64,000 bases of DNA from Sphaerosporella brunnea (Eukaryota; Ascomycota; Pezizomycetes; Pezizales; Pyronemataceae): assembly GCA_008704415.1 (NCBI GenBank), contig VXIS01000063.1, positions 62,001 to 126,000 on the forward strand. The letters are read 5' to 3'. This document shows positions 10,845 to 22,243 of the stretch, one piece after another. The notes below the pieces were generated by a model. That model was not told where the DNA came from and ran no database searches. It was given only the letters and a program-made list of their open reading frames with translations. Made by a program: the position numbers and the translations under genes. The first letter of the stretch is position 1, and each line of letters opens with the position of its first letter.

Positions 10845-11238
10845 ATGGACATTAGCGCTGAAATGGAAGTCCCAGACCAGGTAAACCATTTCTGAGAACC
10901 TCCTCCCTCGCCCGTCTTCATCCTCTCACATTCTGTAGGCGTTCTTCTATTACCCCCTCCCCTCCTCCCCCCCCGACTATTACCACCACAACCTCGACTA
11001 TTCCTACCACCACGTTTCTTGGAAACTTGGAACTTTCTTTTTTATGCGGGTTTCTACTAGCCTCCAACAGGACTATGAGGGTGGCATCAGGCGAGGCGGG
11101 TCAAGCAGCCAACGGTTAGCGTCAGACATCCTCCGAGTCGACAATCACGATGCTGAAGGAGGTGTGGAGGATGAAAAGTCTTTTTCGCTGGCACGGGCAG
11201 GGGATCGTGGATTTGTTGATTTGAAGGATGTTAAATAG
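10845..11238 (+). CDS. Candidate small two-exon protein, unrecognised
   Basis: ATG at 10845 opens a 12-codon exon (MDISAEMEVPDQ, 10845-10880) followed immediately by a GTAAAC donor. An acceptor CCTCCAACAG at 11061-11070 leads in phase into 55 codons (DYEGGIRRGGSSSQ...DLKDVK) ending at a TAG at 11236-11238. The predicted protein has 67 residues, is acidic and hydrophilic, and has no signal peptide or membrane segment. The intron would be 190 nt, longer than most here. Support comes only from matching splice signals, a pyrimidine-rich leader and an even amino-acid composition. It sits between two MITE copies and could be spurious. I do not recognise a family. Confidence 0.3.
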
Positions 11239-11356
11239 GGTTTTTTTGAAGTTAGAACTGTAACTGTGTTGGTAATTCGATGTTTGATGTTTGATGCGAT
11301 GAGCCATCGCTTATGATAGACTTACGAGTGATATATATGTATACATATATATACAC

Positions 11357-11676
11357 CAGTGTTCTCAACGGGCTGGCTGTTTGGGCTGCGGCCCGCGACA
11401 GAGACCACAATGACGAACACCATGATATCAACTACTGTTACGAACTGAAAAAGTACATTGAAGATGTTCGCCGTGGAGGGAATCACTAGAAGGAGTTTAC
11501 TATAACATTACAGATCCTAATAAGTTTATCGGCGCCGACTGAACCCCGCCACTCGCCGTGGCCGGTCTTCACCGGAGATCACTCAAAGCCCTGGCAGCCG
11601 GGCTGGCCCGACAGCAGCAGGCTGGGCCGTTTGGGCGGATGCAAAAAGCCCGCCGGGCTGTCTACTGAGAACACTG
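11357..11676. mobile_element. hAT-like MITE, copy 2
   Basis: A 320-bp element in the same orientation as copy 1 and almost identical to it over ~240 bp (from GGCTGCGGCCCGCGAC to the right end). It has the same CAGTGTTCTCA/TGAGAACACTG termini. It lacks the ~100-bp left-end expansion of copy 1. Its flanking 8-mers (ATATACAC and ACACTGAT) are not identical, so the target-site duplication has decayed or the right end has slipped by a repeated ACACTG. It lies next to an AT-rich palindrome around 11330-11353. Confidence 0.8.
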
Positions 11677-12255
11677 ACACTGATATATTGTGGACTTTGG
11701 CGGGAAAAATAATAATAATAAATCTGCTCTCCATAAGTAACAGCCTCCATAACCAAGATCTCCCCCCCCCCTCCCAATGAATGCAAGAGTGTGCCACGGC
11801 CTTCACGCCTGCGTCAGGTCAGGGCCTCACGGCAAATGAAACGCCATTTTGGTAGGTAGGTACTCGGGATTTTTCTCTTGCATCTCAATTACGGGAAGCA
11901 AAAACGGCCAAAGAATAATCTTGGTTCCTTATGCATCTTGTGGCGCAAAGTGACGCTGCACACAATGGACAACTTGCCGGAGGCGTTGCGTGATTTTTTC
12001 TCCGAAACGGCGCCAAGCGGGAGTCCCTGCTCCTTCTGTGTGCTGGATGAGGTATAGCTAGAGATTTATCTGCCTCATTAAATCTCACTTTATCTCGCGA
12101 CATTGGGCTGAAAAAAAGCAAATGTGCACCACAAAGTTCTTCACCCCCCCAACGCCAAGTATTAAAGTACAAGTCCTCAAAAAAACACCCCAACATGCAG
12201 TATGCAATGCAAGAAGAAAACGACACATAACGCCCCCTCTACCCTGTCTTTCCCA
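11677..12255. other. Intergenic region, 3' side of the lipase gene
   Basis: No supported gene. The minus-strand frame at 11885-12226 has no recognisable domain and lies within the presumed 3' untranslated and downstream region of the patatin gene. Confidence 0.45.
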
Positions 12256-14716
12256 TTAGGCAAACAACACCGTCTCTCCCCTCGCCTCAAACTTTTCGAC
12301 CGGTTCACCCTCCTTGATAACCCTACCACCGCCTTCTACACCTCCATGCGCCAACTCCTGTTCCAGATCTCCCTCGTCTTCACTTGCACTCGCAGACCCA
12401 CTACTCCACTCCCCATCCTCATCATCCACCACTTCCCTCTCCCTCACCGCACTCCTCCTAATCCTCAAGCCCTCTCCGTCCAACTCTTTACTGACAGCCA
12501 CAGCCGCCGGGTGCTCAGCGGTAGCGTCCATACTCCCCCTGGGACTCTTTGACCATGGAAACCAACTGGTGATCCTATTGGGACTTGTGGGTTCAGAAGC
12601 CGAACGCTTGGGCTGCATTTTTGTGGAGGGCTTTTGCCCATTGGCGGAAGCCTTATGCCTCGCGAGTAGGTTCTGCAGGTCATCGGAGCTGAAAACCTCT
12701 TCGATTTCCGCGGCGCGGGAGCGCGTGATATGGCGGCCATATTCGACCTTGAAGCGTCAGCCTTGCACCTCGAAAGGGGGGGGGGGGGGCGAGTTTTGTG
12801 AAAGAGAACATACCATCCTCTCGATCTTCAATCTATTCTCCACAAACTTCAGCTTGCTGAACGTACACCTTTGGCCGGTTTCCAGCATTCGCTGCAGCCG
12901 CTCCCTGGTCGGATCCGTGAGGATGTACCAAAAATCGCTCAGCACCGTTCGTGGCCAGATAGTGATTGTGCCATCAAACTTCTGCAGGAACACCGAGCTC
13001 CAGTCCTGACTCATTGGCCGCGGCAGCAGCTCCAGATGCCTGAGCACCTTAAGCCACTTTGCCAGGTCGAGCTTGAGATACTGCTCCAAAGCGCTTCCAA
13101 GGAAGCCGCCGCGCCACCCCTTGCCGCGCCGGTGCGTGACGGGCCGCCCCACCGCTCCGCGAGAGGAGAAGAAGAAAATGTTCACATGCGGATTTACCTG
13201 GGAGACAATCGAGAAGTTGACGTTGAAATGCAAGTTCAAGGAGCGGATCGGGATGTCGGTGCGGAGACTCCCGTCTTTCCACTTGTTCCCGAAGGAGTAC
13301 GGCGCAATGGTCCCGGCTTTAGTTTTGGTCATCAGGACGACCGGATTCAATATTCCCGGCACAGCGGCGGAGGCTAGCACAGCGGAGAAGATACAGCAGT
13401 CCGGCGCGGTGAGATAGTTCAAGAGCAAAGATGGCGTGTGTGGATCACTAGGGACGCAAGAGATGTTGAGGATACGGCCTGTACGCTCGTAGGCTTCTTT
13501 AAAGGTCATGGAGCCGCGTGTGAACCAACAACATCGTCGGGCCCAGTCAATACTGTCGAAACGTGCACCCGTTCGCCACCAGCGTTTGATCCATGTCCAG
13601 GTATCGTCGTGACAGGCCGTAATTTTTTCAGATAGCTCTGGTACAAGAAGCCGCTTTAGTTCTTCGTCGGTACGTGTGCAGACCAGGGCAGCGACCAGAG
13701 CACCGCCGGAGGTGCCGGTAATGATGTTCGGGAGGAGATTGGCGTCTAGATGAGCTTTAACCACGCCGAAGTGGTAGTATCTATCCCAATCAACCCTGTC
13801 CTCAAAAATTCAATGAAGGGGCCATACGAGAAGGAAGCGCCACCGGAAAGGCACAGCGCAGTTTTTCCGTAGTTGCTGGAAAGGTACTTAAACAGCGCTC
13901 TTTTCTTTTCCATCGACAGCGCATCGGTATCGCACAAAAACTTGAGTGCGCACTCGACTACGTCTCATCAGCGCATGCCCTCCCTTGGCATACAGCAGCA
14001 AACCCACCTTCATCCACAAACGTTTGGACGAGATGTTTAGTCCCAAAGTACGTCTGCGAGTACATCCTTGCGCTTTCGATGCCCGCAAAATTATTCTTGA
14101 CGCACATCTCGACGAGGCCCCTGAGTTCATCGGCGGCATTTTTCCTCTCCTCGCCAGCGCCCTTTTCCGCGCGGTCACGGACTCTTTTCAAGTCCTGGAC
14201 GATCCTCCTAACAGTGGCATGATCATAATACGCAAACTGGTCTTCCTCCTTCCAGCCCTCGGAGCCCAGGTAACGATCCAGCATCTGCGCCGCCTCCCTC
14301 CACTCCTCGTAGCTTTTCGCCGCCCGCAGCTTCTTCCTCAACCGCTCGCGCTCCCCGCGCCACGTGATCCAGTACTCATACTGCGCGATGTAGAAGCGCG
14401 TCATGACGTACATACCGCTGAGCACGACGATCCACGCGGTGACGAACACCAGCAGCGGCCACTTCAGCAGTAGGTAGGCGTAGCCTTCGCGCGTCTCGTC
14501 TTTCCCGCGACGGCCCCGGCGGCCCCTTCGCCGCCGGATCCGCTGGTGGATCGGCCGCCAGTCGTTCATCGCCGTGATGAAGTGGTCCGCCGAATCGTCC
14601 ATTTCCGACGGCGCCGCGACCGCCCGCGCAAACGCTGCGATGTCGCCGTCGTTGACGAAAGTTTTGTCGAAATCTGGTAGCTGCTGCTGCTGCTGCTGCT
14701 CCTCCGGGGTCGACAT
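12256..14716 (-). CDS. Patatin-domain triacylglycerol lipase (Tgl3/4/5 family)
   Basis: Four exons on the minus strand: 14008-14716, 13828-13957, 12814-13780 and 12256-12747, with introns of 50, 47 and 66 nt, encoding 765 residues. A polyglutamine start is followed by a basic patch and one membrane segment at ~80-105 (YLLLKWPLLVFVTAWIVVLS). Next is a DUF3336-type helical region, then the patatin domain. The oxyanion loop is GGASFSYYHFGV. The nucleophile is Ser304 in GTSGG. The second dyad residue is Asp449 in DGS. Removing the 47-nt intron restores the GGASFS-YYHFGV junction, which supports the splice call. The C-terminus is acidic and Ser-rich. Family members act on triacylglycerol or lysophospholipid at lipid droplets or the ER. 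Exact substrate is not inferable. Confidence 0.85.
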
Positions 14717-15196
14717 AGGTGTGGCAAAAGTTGTGTTATTGTTTGGTTTTTTTTGGTTTTTTTTGTTGTAGATACTGTCGAGATGTCGGAAATGAAGAAG
14801 AGCGGAGGAAGCACAAAGGGCAAGCTTGGGGACGTTGCGTCACTGTGTACATACGGGGGCATCGGTTGGGTCAGGTGCAGGGAACAAGGGTCACTCCGCA
14901 AAGCAGCAGCAGCTGCTGCCAGCTGCCAGCTGCAGCGTTGATCCGTTGATCCTATGTAGAGTAACACTGGTAGGGAGGCATCTGTGGGCGCTTTGGGTCA
15001 CGCATTTGCATTGCCGGACACCAAGCATACCGATATCTTGAGCGGACACGCCAGCTCAAGGTTGTAAGCAGTGATTCTATTGGAGTTTTCGTTCTGAGGG
15101 CTCGGCGACGGCGGCGGCGGCGGTCCTTCTCACGCAGCTGCCGCCGCGCTGGCTCATGCATGCACCATGGCGCATAAACCTTTTTTTTTCCAACTC
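14717..15196. promoter_or_regulatory. Upstream region of the patatin lipase gene
   Basis: This is the 5' side of the minus-strand lipase gene. It contains CTGCTGCCAGCTGCCAGCTG near 14912-14931 and a GGC-rich run near 15107-15122. No separate gene recognised. Confidence 0.4.
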
Positions 15197-15321
15197 GCAT
15201 ACCGCATAAACTCGCGAACAAGAGACTGGGGCTAAGTCACTGCGCCATGTGGCAAAGTCACTAAGCCTACATGGCGCAGTGACTTAGCCCAGTCTCTTGT
15301 TCGCGAGTTTATGCGGTATGC
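15197..15321. repeat. Near-perfect foldback hairpin (54/53-bp arms, 18-nt loop)
   Basis: The left arm 15197-15250 (GCATACCGCATAAACTCGCG...) is repeated as the exact reverse complement at 15269-15321. The only difference is one extra G in the left arm. The loop is the 18 nt at 15251-15268. The arms share no further symmetry outside these bounds. No target-site duplication is obvious. It could be a tiny foldback transposon, a recent inverted duplication or a source of hairpin RNA. Confidence 0.85.
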
Positions 15322-16092
15322 ACCACACGTGCACGAGATAGCTGAAAAAAAAAAACAAAAAAAAAACTGCGAAACTCCCCCCTCGTACATACCCTCCACG
15401 CTATGCATGCAAGGGATGCCGCGGGTGACACGATGAGACAGAGTTGCATGCCATACCTCCCGGTAAAATAATCCAAACGGCCGTCAACGTTTGCAGCGAG
15501 CACTATATACCTCGTGGTGGAGCCGGCACTATGTACCTACCTAGCTCCCAGTGAAACATGTGGCTGAAACAGACATAGATGACGCGCTTTTTTTTCCATC
15601 GAACAAACGGTTATTCACGCGGCAGAATTCGATGATAAAAAGTACTGAGATTCCAATATGCCTGCCAGCCCACTCGCCCGATCCAAATCTACCGAGCGAG
15701 TTAAAATCTATGGTTAAAGGGAATTGCCAAAAACTGTATGAAGCAAGTAGTTTGAAGAAGAAATAGCAGCAAGTGGTATGATATCCATGACAAGAACGCC
15801 TACCGTTCCAACCGCCCTCTCACTCCCCTCCTCTTATGTTTCCAAAGCCAGCCAACGCAAATGATGAGGTATATATCGAAAACCCGCTTTTGAAGATAGC
15901 CCCCCCCCTCCCCCCCAAAGCAAATAGCCAACCAAATCAAGGAAAGAAAGGACTCGAAACCCTACCCCATACGCCCCAGCCCAATACCACGCTTACCAGT
16001 GAACACAAATTCCCCGTACCAGCGGGCGAAACACTGCGCCCCACGCTCTCAATCTCAATCTCAATCTCAATCTCAATCGCTCGCCTGCCGCA
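15322..16092. other. Intergenic region downstream of the methyltransferase
   Basis: No supported gene. A TCAATC hexamer repeat (five units near 16048-16078) sits just downstream of the methyltransferase stop codon, in its probable 3' untranslated region. Confidence 0.45.
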
Positions 16093-17429
16093 TCACTCTG
16101 GACTCTTCCGGCCCCACCACGCGCCAAACTCCAAGCACTCCCCACCTCTCAATCCCTGGCCTTCAAACCAGTTCCACATCAAGTCCCTATACCAACTATC
16201 CCATTCATCTAGGTCCATATCGTTATGTTCCCTCAGTATCCCCTCGAGGGCCTCGATCAGCTGTACAAATGCCAGCTTCCCCAGGTGCCGTACTGCGCGT
16301 TCCTCTTCATTCAATGGGCTCATGTAACTATCTGCACTCGTTGAGGATCGCCGTGTACTGTAGTGATGACTCTGTGCTGCGCTTCCCCTCCGTTTCCGGA
16401 ATTGTTGCTTTGGCGGGCCAGAAAGTGATTCAAGACTGCTTTCGCCGGTGCTGCGACGTCTGGAACAATCGGAAGAGCTGGTCTCGCTTGCCGAGTCAGA
16501 TGCTGATTCCCACCATATTGAATCCAACGGCAGTGCGAGACGTTTGGTTTGTACGCCTATCACAGAGTCTTCCTGTACGAGGACGGGGCCAATGACAGTG
16601 CAGGGTACTGGAGGGAGGTTTCGGGCCAAGAACGCCTTTTGGATCTTCTCGTTCCACTGCTGGATGAAAGGGTTTTCGGAGTTGGAGCTAAGCTGCACAC
16701 TGGAGGATATGTCGTAAGTACCTACTTTGTTGGCGTAAGGAATCGTAGTGCGCTGTATGGTACGGATGACGAAATCGTCTGTGCACGTGTCAGCAAGCAA
16801 AAAACGCGTCCGCCGGGGATGTTGGGGTGCGTACTGCACTGGACCTCGACGAAACCGCCCGGCTTCAGGACCCGTATCAATTCGGCCATTATGCCGGTGT
16901 ACATGGAATGGGTTGGGGCGGCGAGCATCATGTCTCTGCTCATGATATAATCGAACGTGTTGTCTTCGAACGGCAGTGGAACGATCAAGATGCTGTGTTT
17001 GACGAACTTGAAGTTGACGTTTTTCATGTCCGTGTACGATTGCACCACATCGAGGCCGGTGAATTCGACATTCGGATGGCCCAGAGAGGCGAAATAATCG
17101 GCCATACTTGCACTCCAGATCGCACTGCCGCATCCCAGCTCCAACACTTTGGATGGAATTTTCTCCGACTGCCAGTCAATGTTGCTGTAGCTGCCGTACA
17201 CTTCGCGGTGTAATTCGTGCCATAGCGCCTGCCGGCTCATCTCCTTAACGTCGCAGGGGAGTGGATACGGGCTCGTCTCGTCGTTGTAGAATTTGCGGCC
17301 ATTGCGGGTGACGAACGTAGGCTGTTGATGTGTAGGCGTCGACGTTCGTTTCCGCGGCCGAGAGGCAGGAGAGTTCGGTATCGGACTCATGATAATAGGA
17401 TCTGATCTCATTATGAACGCTTGCTCCAT
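16093..17429 (-). CDS. SAM-dependent methyltransferase (class I fold), substrate unknown
   Basis: Two exons, 16835-17429 and 16093-16778, with a 56-nt intron (GTACGC donor, CTGAC branch point, CACAG acceptor), give 426 residues. Removing this intron joins two different frames that otherwise overlap. The frame continues upstream without an ATG, so MEQAFIMRSDP at 17429 was chosen. MRSDP or MSPIPN are alternatives. Motif I is VLELGCGSAIWSASMADYF and the acidic loop is FTGLDV. Motif II/III is EDNTFDYIMSRDM, followed by LIRVLKPGGFVEVQC. These are standard class I features. The C-terminal half carries a Ser-rich linker and a conserved tail (MDLDEWDSWYRDLMWNWFE). Such UMTA-like methyltransferases are common in ascomycetes and no substrate can be inferred here. 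Confidence 0.8.
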
Positions 17430-18900
17430 TGAGAGGGGGATGTGAGCAGCCAGTGAGGTATTTACTGTGGAGGCGGGTGATTGCTCGCGAAGCTTGCAAG
17501 TAATCCGGCGGTAGCTCGAGCTTAATGTACGGAAAAGTGGAGTTATGGGAAAGACCGGAAAGCTGTCTCGAAGACACGGAACCGATGGTAGAAAGCTGGG
17601 TAGCTGGATAAAAGCGACGCGGCCGGATCGAAATGATGTGGTATAAAGCTGTCGGCTGTCGACACAAGAGCTGTTAGAACACCAGTCGGCAACAGACAAA
17701 CAAAACGAATGGCCAATAAAAAAAGGGAAGAGAGCGTGGGAAGTTATACCTCGTATTTGAGTACCGCAAAGGAATGGAGAGAAAGAAGAAGCAAAGAAAG
17801 AAACAAATCAATCTGGTGGACCCGCGCTGTTGGGTATCAAATGAGGGCTGTCTGCTTCCGTATGAAGCTTTACTCTGCCGGCGTCTAGTGCAGAGCTCGC
17901 ATGCCTGTCCGTAATCGGCGCGCTTTCGTCGCTGGGTTGGAGCGAGGAGCGTTTTGAGGGGCGCTCAGAGTCTTTCGGTGCTGTCTTAACTCGGCGGCCA
18001 AGCACCCTAGTCCGGGATCGGTCAGAAAGCCCGACCCAGCAATTTGGTCATGGTGCGGCTTGAGAACCCTCCGAAAAAGCAACACCAAACGCCCGGAAAC
18101 CGTGCTCTGAGGTGCGGGATCTCAGGTAGAGTGGGGGATGATTGTGACGCAGAGCAGAAGGCCGGACGGAGGGAAGGGGGTGGACGGAAGCGGAGGTTCG
18201 ATTTGCGGGTGGATTCAGAATTCGTGCAGAATCAACAACATGCGGAGGACGACGGGAACATGCACTGCACATGGGACACATGTACGAGTACGATGCAGCT
18301 GGAGGTTTGTATGTCTAAGTGCTTGGTATAACGAGTGATCCATTGCACCGGGCATGCATGTGGCCGCAGTAGCGAGCCTTTCACAGCAGATGATAGATGT
18401 AGATATTCACACTATGCAAGAGCAATAACCAGTACTGTGGTGAGCGTGTGATTGTTTGTTTGTGTGTTGGTAGTCACGTACTACAAGCAGGCAATAATCC
18501 GAGTTATTGTGACGCTACGGCAAGGACACGCTGAGGTGAGAAACTCCTCCGAAGAAGAAAATCCCATGCTCGCGTATAGTACTCTGCTCACGGGCCCGGG
18601 AGAGCAGGCACGTACCCCTGGGGAGGTTGATATGAAACGAAAGCAGCCCTGGTAGAACAGTGGAGTGGATGTTCTACCGTCGGTTTGCCGGAGCATTACG
18701 CAAACGGGAATTTCCCCAATCTGTATGCTAATTATCTGGCCACAAAAAAAAAATGAAAAAATAGAAATCCCAACTCTGTATCCCCGAGTCCGACCGGACT
18801 TCGAATTGCGGCGAGCTGCAACTCGCCTGTGCTAGCTCGTCAGTCAGTTCCCTGCCGAGCCGTGCCCCACCATCCGCCTGGTACATACACCGCTTAAGAA
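17430..18900. other. Intergenic region
   Basis: Holds the methyltransferase promoter and about 1 kb with no recognised gene. Several 60-97 codon frames overlap one another on both strands around 17808-18331. None shows a domain, a signal or compatible splice sites. Confidence 0.4.
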
Positions 18901-19741
18901 TTGGCCCAGAAAGCAATCATCGCGCCCTCAATCATCGCCTCCGACTTCGGCAAGCTGGCGCACGAATGTTCGCGCATCGTGAAGGAGGAGGGTGCAGACT
19001 GGCTGCACATTGACATCATGGACGGGCACATCGTGCCCAACATCACCATCGGCGCTCCAGTGGTTACATGTATGTATCCGTGGCGCTGTGGAGCGGGCCG
19101 AGAACTGGAGTAAGGTGTTTTTGATTGCCACATGATGGTTGCCGAGGTTCGTTTTCCCACTTCCCCCAAGAATGCAGCGACAAACATGCTGACGAGAAAC
19201 TGGAAGTAAAGTCACAGAAATGGGTGCAGGACTTCAAGAAGGCGGGATGCGACCTTTACTGCTTCCACTACGAGGCTGCCGAGGCTTCGCAGGCGTCCCA
19301 TGCCCCGAGTGCCGAATTGGTGAAGCAGATCCATGCGGCGGGAATGAAGGCCGGTGTTGCGGTCAAGCCTGATACTCCGGTGGATGTGCTATATCCCATC
19401 CTTGATGGCGAGGGCGAGGAGCTGGATGTCCGTTCTCTAACACAAGCCAATTCCGGTGTTTGCTGATGGCTGGAGAAGATGGTGCTGGTGGTGACTGTGG
19501 AGCCAGGGTTTGGTGGCCAAAAGTTCCAGAAGAGATGCATGCCCAATGTGAAGGCGCTCCGGGAGAAGTATCCAGAGCTAGACATCGAGGCGGATGGTGG
19601 CATTGGACTGGGAACTATCGATGTTGCAGCGGAGGCGCAAATATCATTGTGGCTGGAACAGCGGTGTTTGGAGCTAAGAGTCCGAGGGAGGTCATCGCGC
19701 AGTTGCGGGCTGTGGTGGAAAAGAATCTGGTGAGGAAGTAG
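18901..19741 (+). pseudogene. Ribulose-phosphate 3-epimerase pseudogene
   Basis: The reading [69 protein letters not shown] and [13 protein letters not shown] is clearly the TIM-barrel pentose-phosphate enzyme that interconverts ribulose-5-P and xylulose-5-P. It is broken. There is no ATG (ATTGGCCCAG where ATGGCCCAG is expected). After VVTCM the frame shifts before VFDCHMM near 19112. A second shift after IDVAAEA near 19635 looks like a ~4-nt loss in a GC repeat. Two apparent introns (from 19147 to about 19210, and about 19433-19480) are retained, so it decayed from a genomic copy rather than from a retrotransposed mRNA. Since the enzyme is central to metabolism, an intact copy should exist elsewhere. 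Confidence 0.8.
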
Positions 19742-20937
19742 ATCTAGATACATACCTTAATGGCTAGAATTATGGGCTGTAGTTAGAATCACCAGTAATC
19801 AATCGGCCCTTGATAGGCATGGACTCGTATCTGTCCGCAACGGTAGCGTGCGGTAGCGTACAAGGCGAGTTTTTATTGATAAGTATCGCATACCGCGGAC
19901 GGACATCTTGATAGAAATTCTACAGCGCATGGCCACTATCAGACACGCGCTGGTGGGACCTCGTGAACGCATCCGCCGGCGGGCCGAGTTGCAATAAAAT
20001 CAAACTACATCCGCTGAACCCAGTCCGGTGTAAGGCTTTGGAAATTCCTTCGGTGAAGAGACAGATCAATGGCTGGGCAGCAACCCCGGGCAGTTGCCGA
20101 GAATCTGTGGGCGCCGCCCCTCTCTACCCCTCGTTCGATATCTTGCCGATGCCGCAAGTATGGGGGGGGGGGGTACACTCCTTCAAGTGCTGAAGTTGTC
20201 GCGAGGTACTTTTGACCGCAGTAAGTGCTGCACACTCATTAGCAGCCGGCACAGTGTGAACTTGAATTACATTAAAACACTCACAGCGTGTGTTGCATCG
20301 CGCCAATGGCGAAACGCAGTCAGTTCTTTGTCTACTCTTCAAGGCATTCGGGAGATGAAGCATTTCGGACGGGTTCACGTTCTCCGCCGGTGACGTTGCC
20401 CGCCTCCGCGGGGGAGTGATAGGTAGCCCTTGAGGTATATTTTTCCCGGGTGTGTCATTCGAGGCTATCCATGATTGCACCCACGGCGCGGCCACTTAAA
20501 GCGTGAGATGCTCATATTTTCCCTCGGAGGAATCTACCATGACGCTGCCTGACTACTTGTATATGTAGCAGTATTCTACGCTCCGAACTAGAACATGACG
20601 GGCGTTGACCGCAGTAAAGGGCGGAACGAACTACTGTATTGTCAATTTGGCTCACAGTACCGAGCCGGCGCAGCAATCCCAAACGAGAGGTCACCAGCGT
20701 GATGTTGAATAGATAGGTAGAGGCACATGCCGAATGGAGAAACTACATATGAAGACGGTGGAGGAAAAGAGCAGCGGAGGCCTTGCATGCAGAAGGATAC
20801 ATAGCCGTTGAGCTTGCATATCATCGTCCCACGAGAGACGCAGATACATGCACATCAGATAGAGGCCAGCCTGGCTTAATGGTTTCAATTTAAGCATACA
20901 GGCACGATTTCCTTCCAGATCGAAGATCTGAAGTGCA
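19742..20937. other. Intergenic region
   Basis: No supported gene. A G run lies at 20162-20172. Short overlapping frames show no domains. Confidence 0.4.
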
Positions 20938-21453
20938 TCACATTTTCATTATGCTTCTCAAGAATGTCCTGAATATGGCCACGCAGTGCAGCCGGTATTT
21001 CCGGGTTTCCACGATGATGATGTTCAATAAACTATCCGTGAGCCCGCATATTCCAAAATCCATCAGGTCGGTCTCTGGATGCGGATAATTGGAAGCCCAA
21101 TCAGCGGCGATACCAAACGCCGGGACGTCAAGTGATGGCATGCAATTGCCGATCAAATTAACTGCTCAATATTTGGACAGGCCGCGCAACAGTTCCAACT
21201 GCCGGCCGACAATATATTGTGGTCCAAGCTCAACAGTCGTGTCGAGTTCCATTGTTGCAAGGTGCGCCTCCTGGCTGAGGAATTTGCGTGCGTGCCTTCC
21301 GCCACAATTGATCAAAGCCCGTGGGCCGTGTGCTGGTTGCACGGTCAAATAGAAGCATAGGTCGTAAGAGACCTCTGCGTGACGGTGAAGGCACTCATGA
21401 TAAACAAAACAAAAGTGACAACAAGCCAGGACGTCTTGCTGCCGCGAGCCGGA
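20938..21453 (-). pseudogene. Unrecognised minus-strand reading frame interrupted by one stop
   Basis: One continuous minus-strand frame runs from about 21453 to 20938 with a single in-frame TGA near 21168. Segments such as RALINCGGRHARKFLSQEAH, MELDTTVELGPQYIVGRQLE and SLDVPAFGIAADWASNYPHP look like ordinary protein rather than shadow translation. The two halves are in the same frame. A decayed gene, or an exon with an intron spanning the stop, would explain this. There is no ATG-initiated complete model and I do not recognise the family. Confidence 0.3.
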
Positions 21454-22190
21454 TCAGCAGTGCTAATGCTTCTCGACTTAGGCACATCGCGTCGCTGAAA
21501 CAACCCGCACCGTGCTACGTCGCGCAATCGCAGGCCAAAGCTGACAGGGAAAGATCGACAGAGACCAGCTGCTGGGACTCGGGATTGCAGAATGGGCCAG
21601 CCGACGGTACAGAGCTGCGGGGGTACCTGAATTGGAGAGTCGTGTGTTAGCAATAGTTGACTCGGCATAACAAGTTCAGGTATCTATCTGGCGGAAATCA
21701 AGGAAGACAGCGATTCATACACAGGACACTTCACTGCTTCACTGCTTCACTGCTTCACACAACATATCGCGTGACACCTGTTGGGTTGGGGTGGGGGTTG
21801 GTTCGTGAGAAGGAGTGGGGTGTGCGGGCTGCAGCGCGTGCGGGCACCGGTCGATGAGTGCTTGCTTGCTGAATTGCTTGCTTTGCTTGTTCTGAATATA
21901 GAGTCGAGTACCCAGACTTTGGCCACACGTGAGCGAGAGACGACGATCGGATTGCTCCAGAGCTGAGGTCGTAGGTTGCGGGGATCGACAAAGCGATAGA
22001 GTTTTGTGTTTTGCGTTTTGGTGCCTGAAATTTGTTTGATTCCGGACAGTTTGCAGCTTCGCGGAACCAATTTGCAGTGCTCGAACCAAAAGGCAGCAAG
22101 GCAAAAACAACAATGCCATTGTTTCGAATCGAGGTGCCTGACTGACTGGTTGGTTGGGTCGAACAAAGAGCCGCCCAGCAAAGCAAAGCA
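21454..22190. other. Distal upstream region of ccr4
   Basis: No supported gene. A short tandem array of CTTCACTG units lies at about 21728-21755. Confidence 0.4.
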
Positions 22191-22197
22191 ACAGCAA

Positions 22198-22243
22198 CCA
22201 CCACCACCACCACCACCACCACCACCACCACCACCACCACCAC
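22198..22243. repeat. (CCA)n microsatellite, ~15 units
   Basis: An uninterrupted CCA trinucleotide run in the region upstream of ccr4. It lies ~870 bp before the start codon, in the likely promoter or long 5' untranslated region. It is not in a supported coding frame. Confidence 0.9.

Noticed and set aside
15269..15321. tRNA A-box-like TGGCGCAGTGAC in the hairpin arm
   Set aside because: The sequence is one arm of a perfect inverted repeat and no B box is present.
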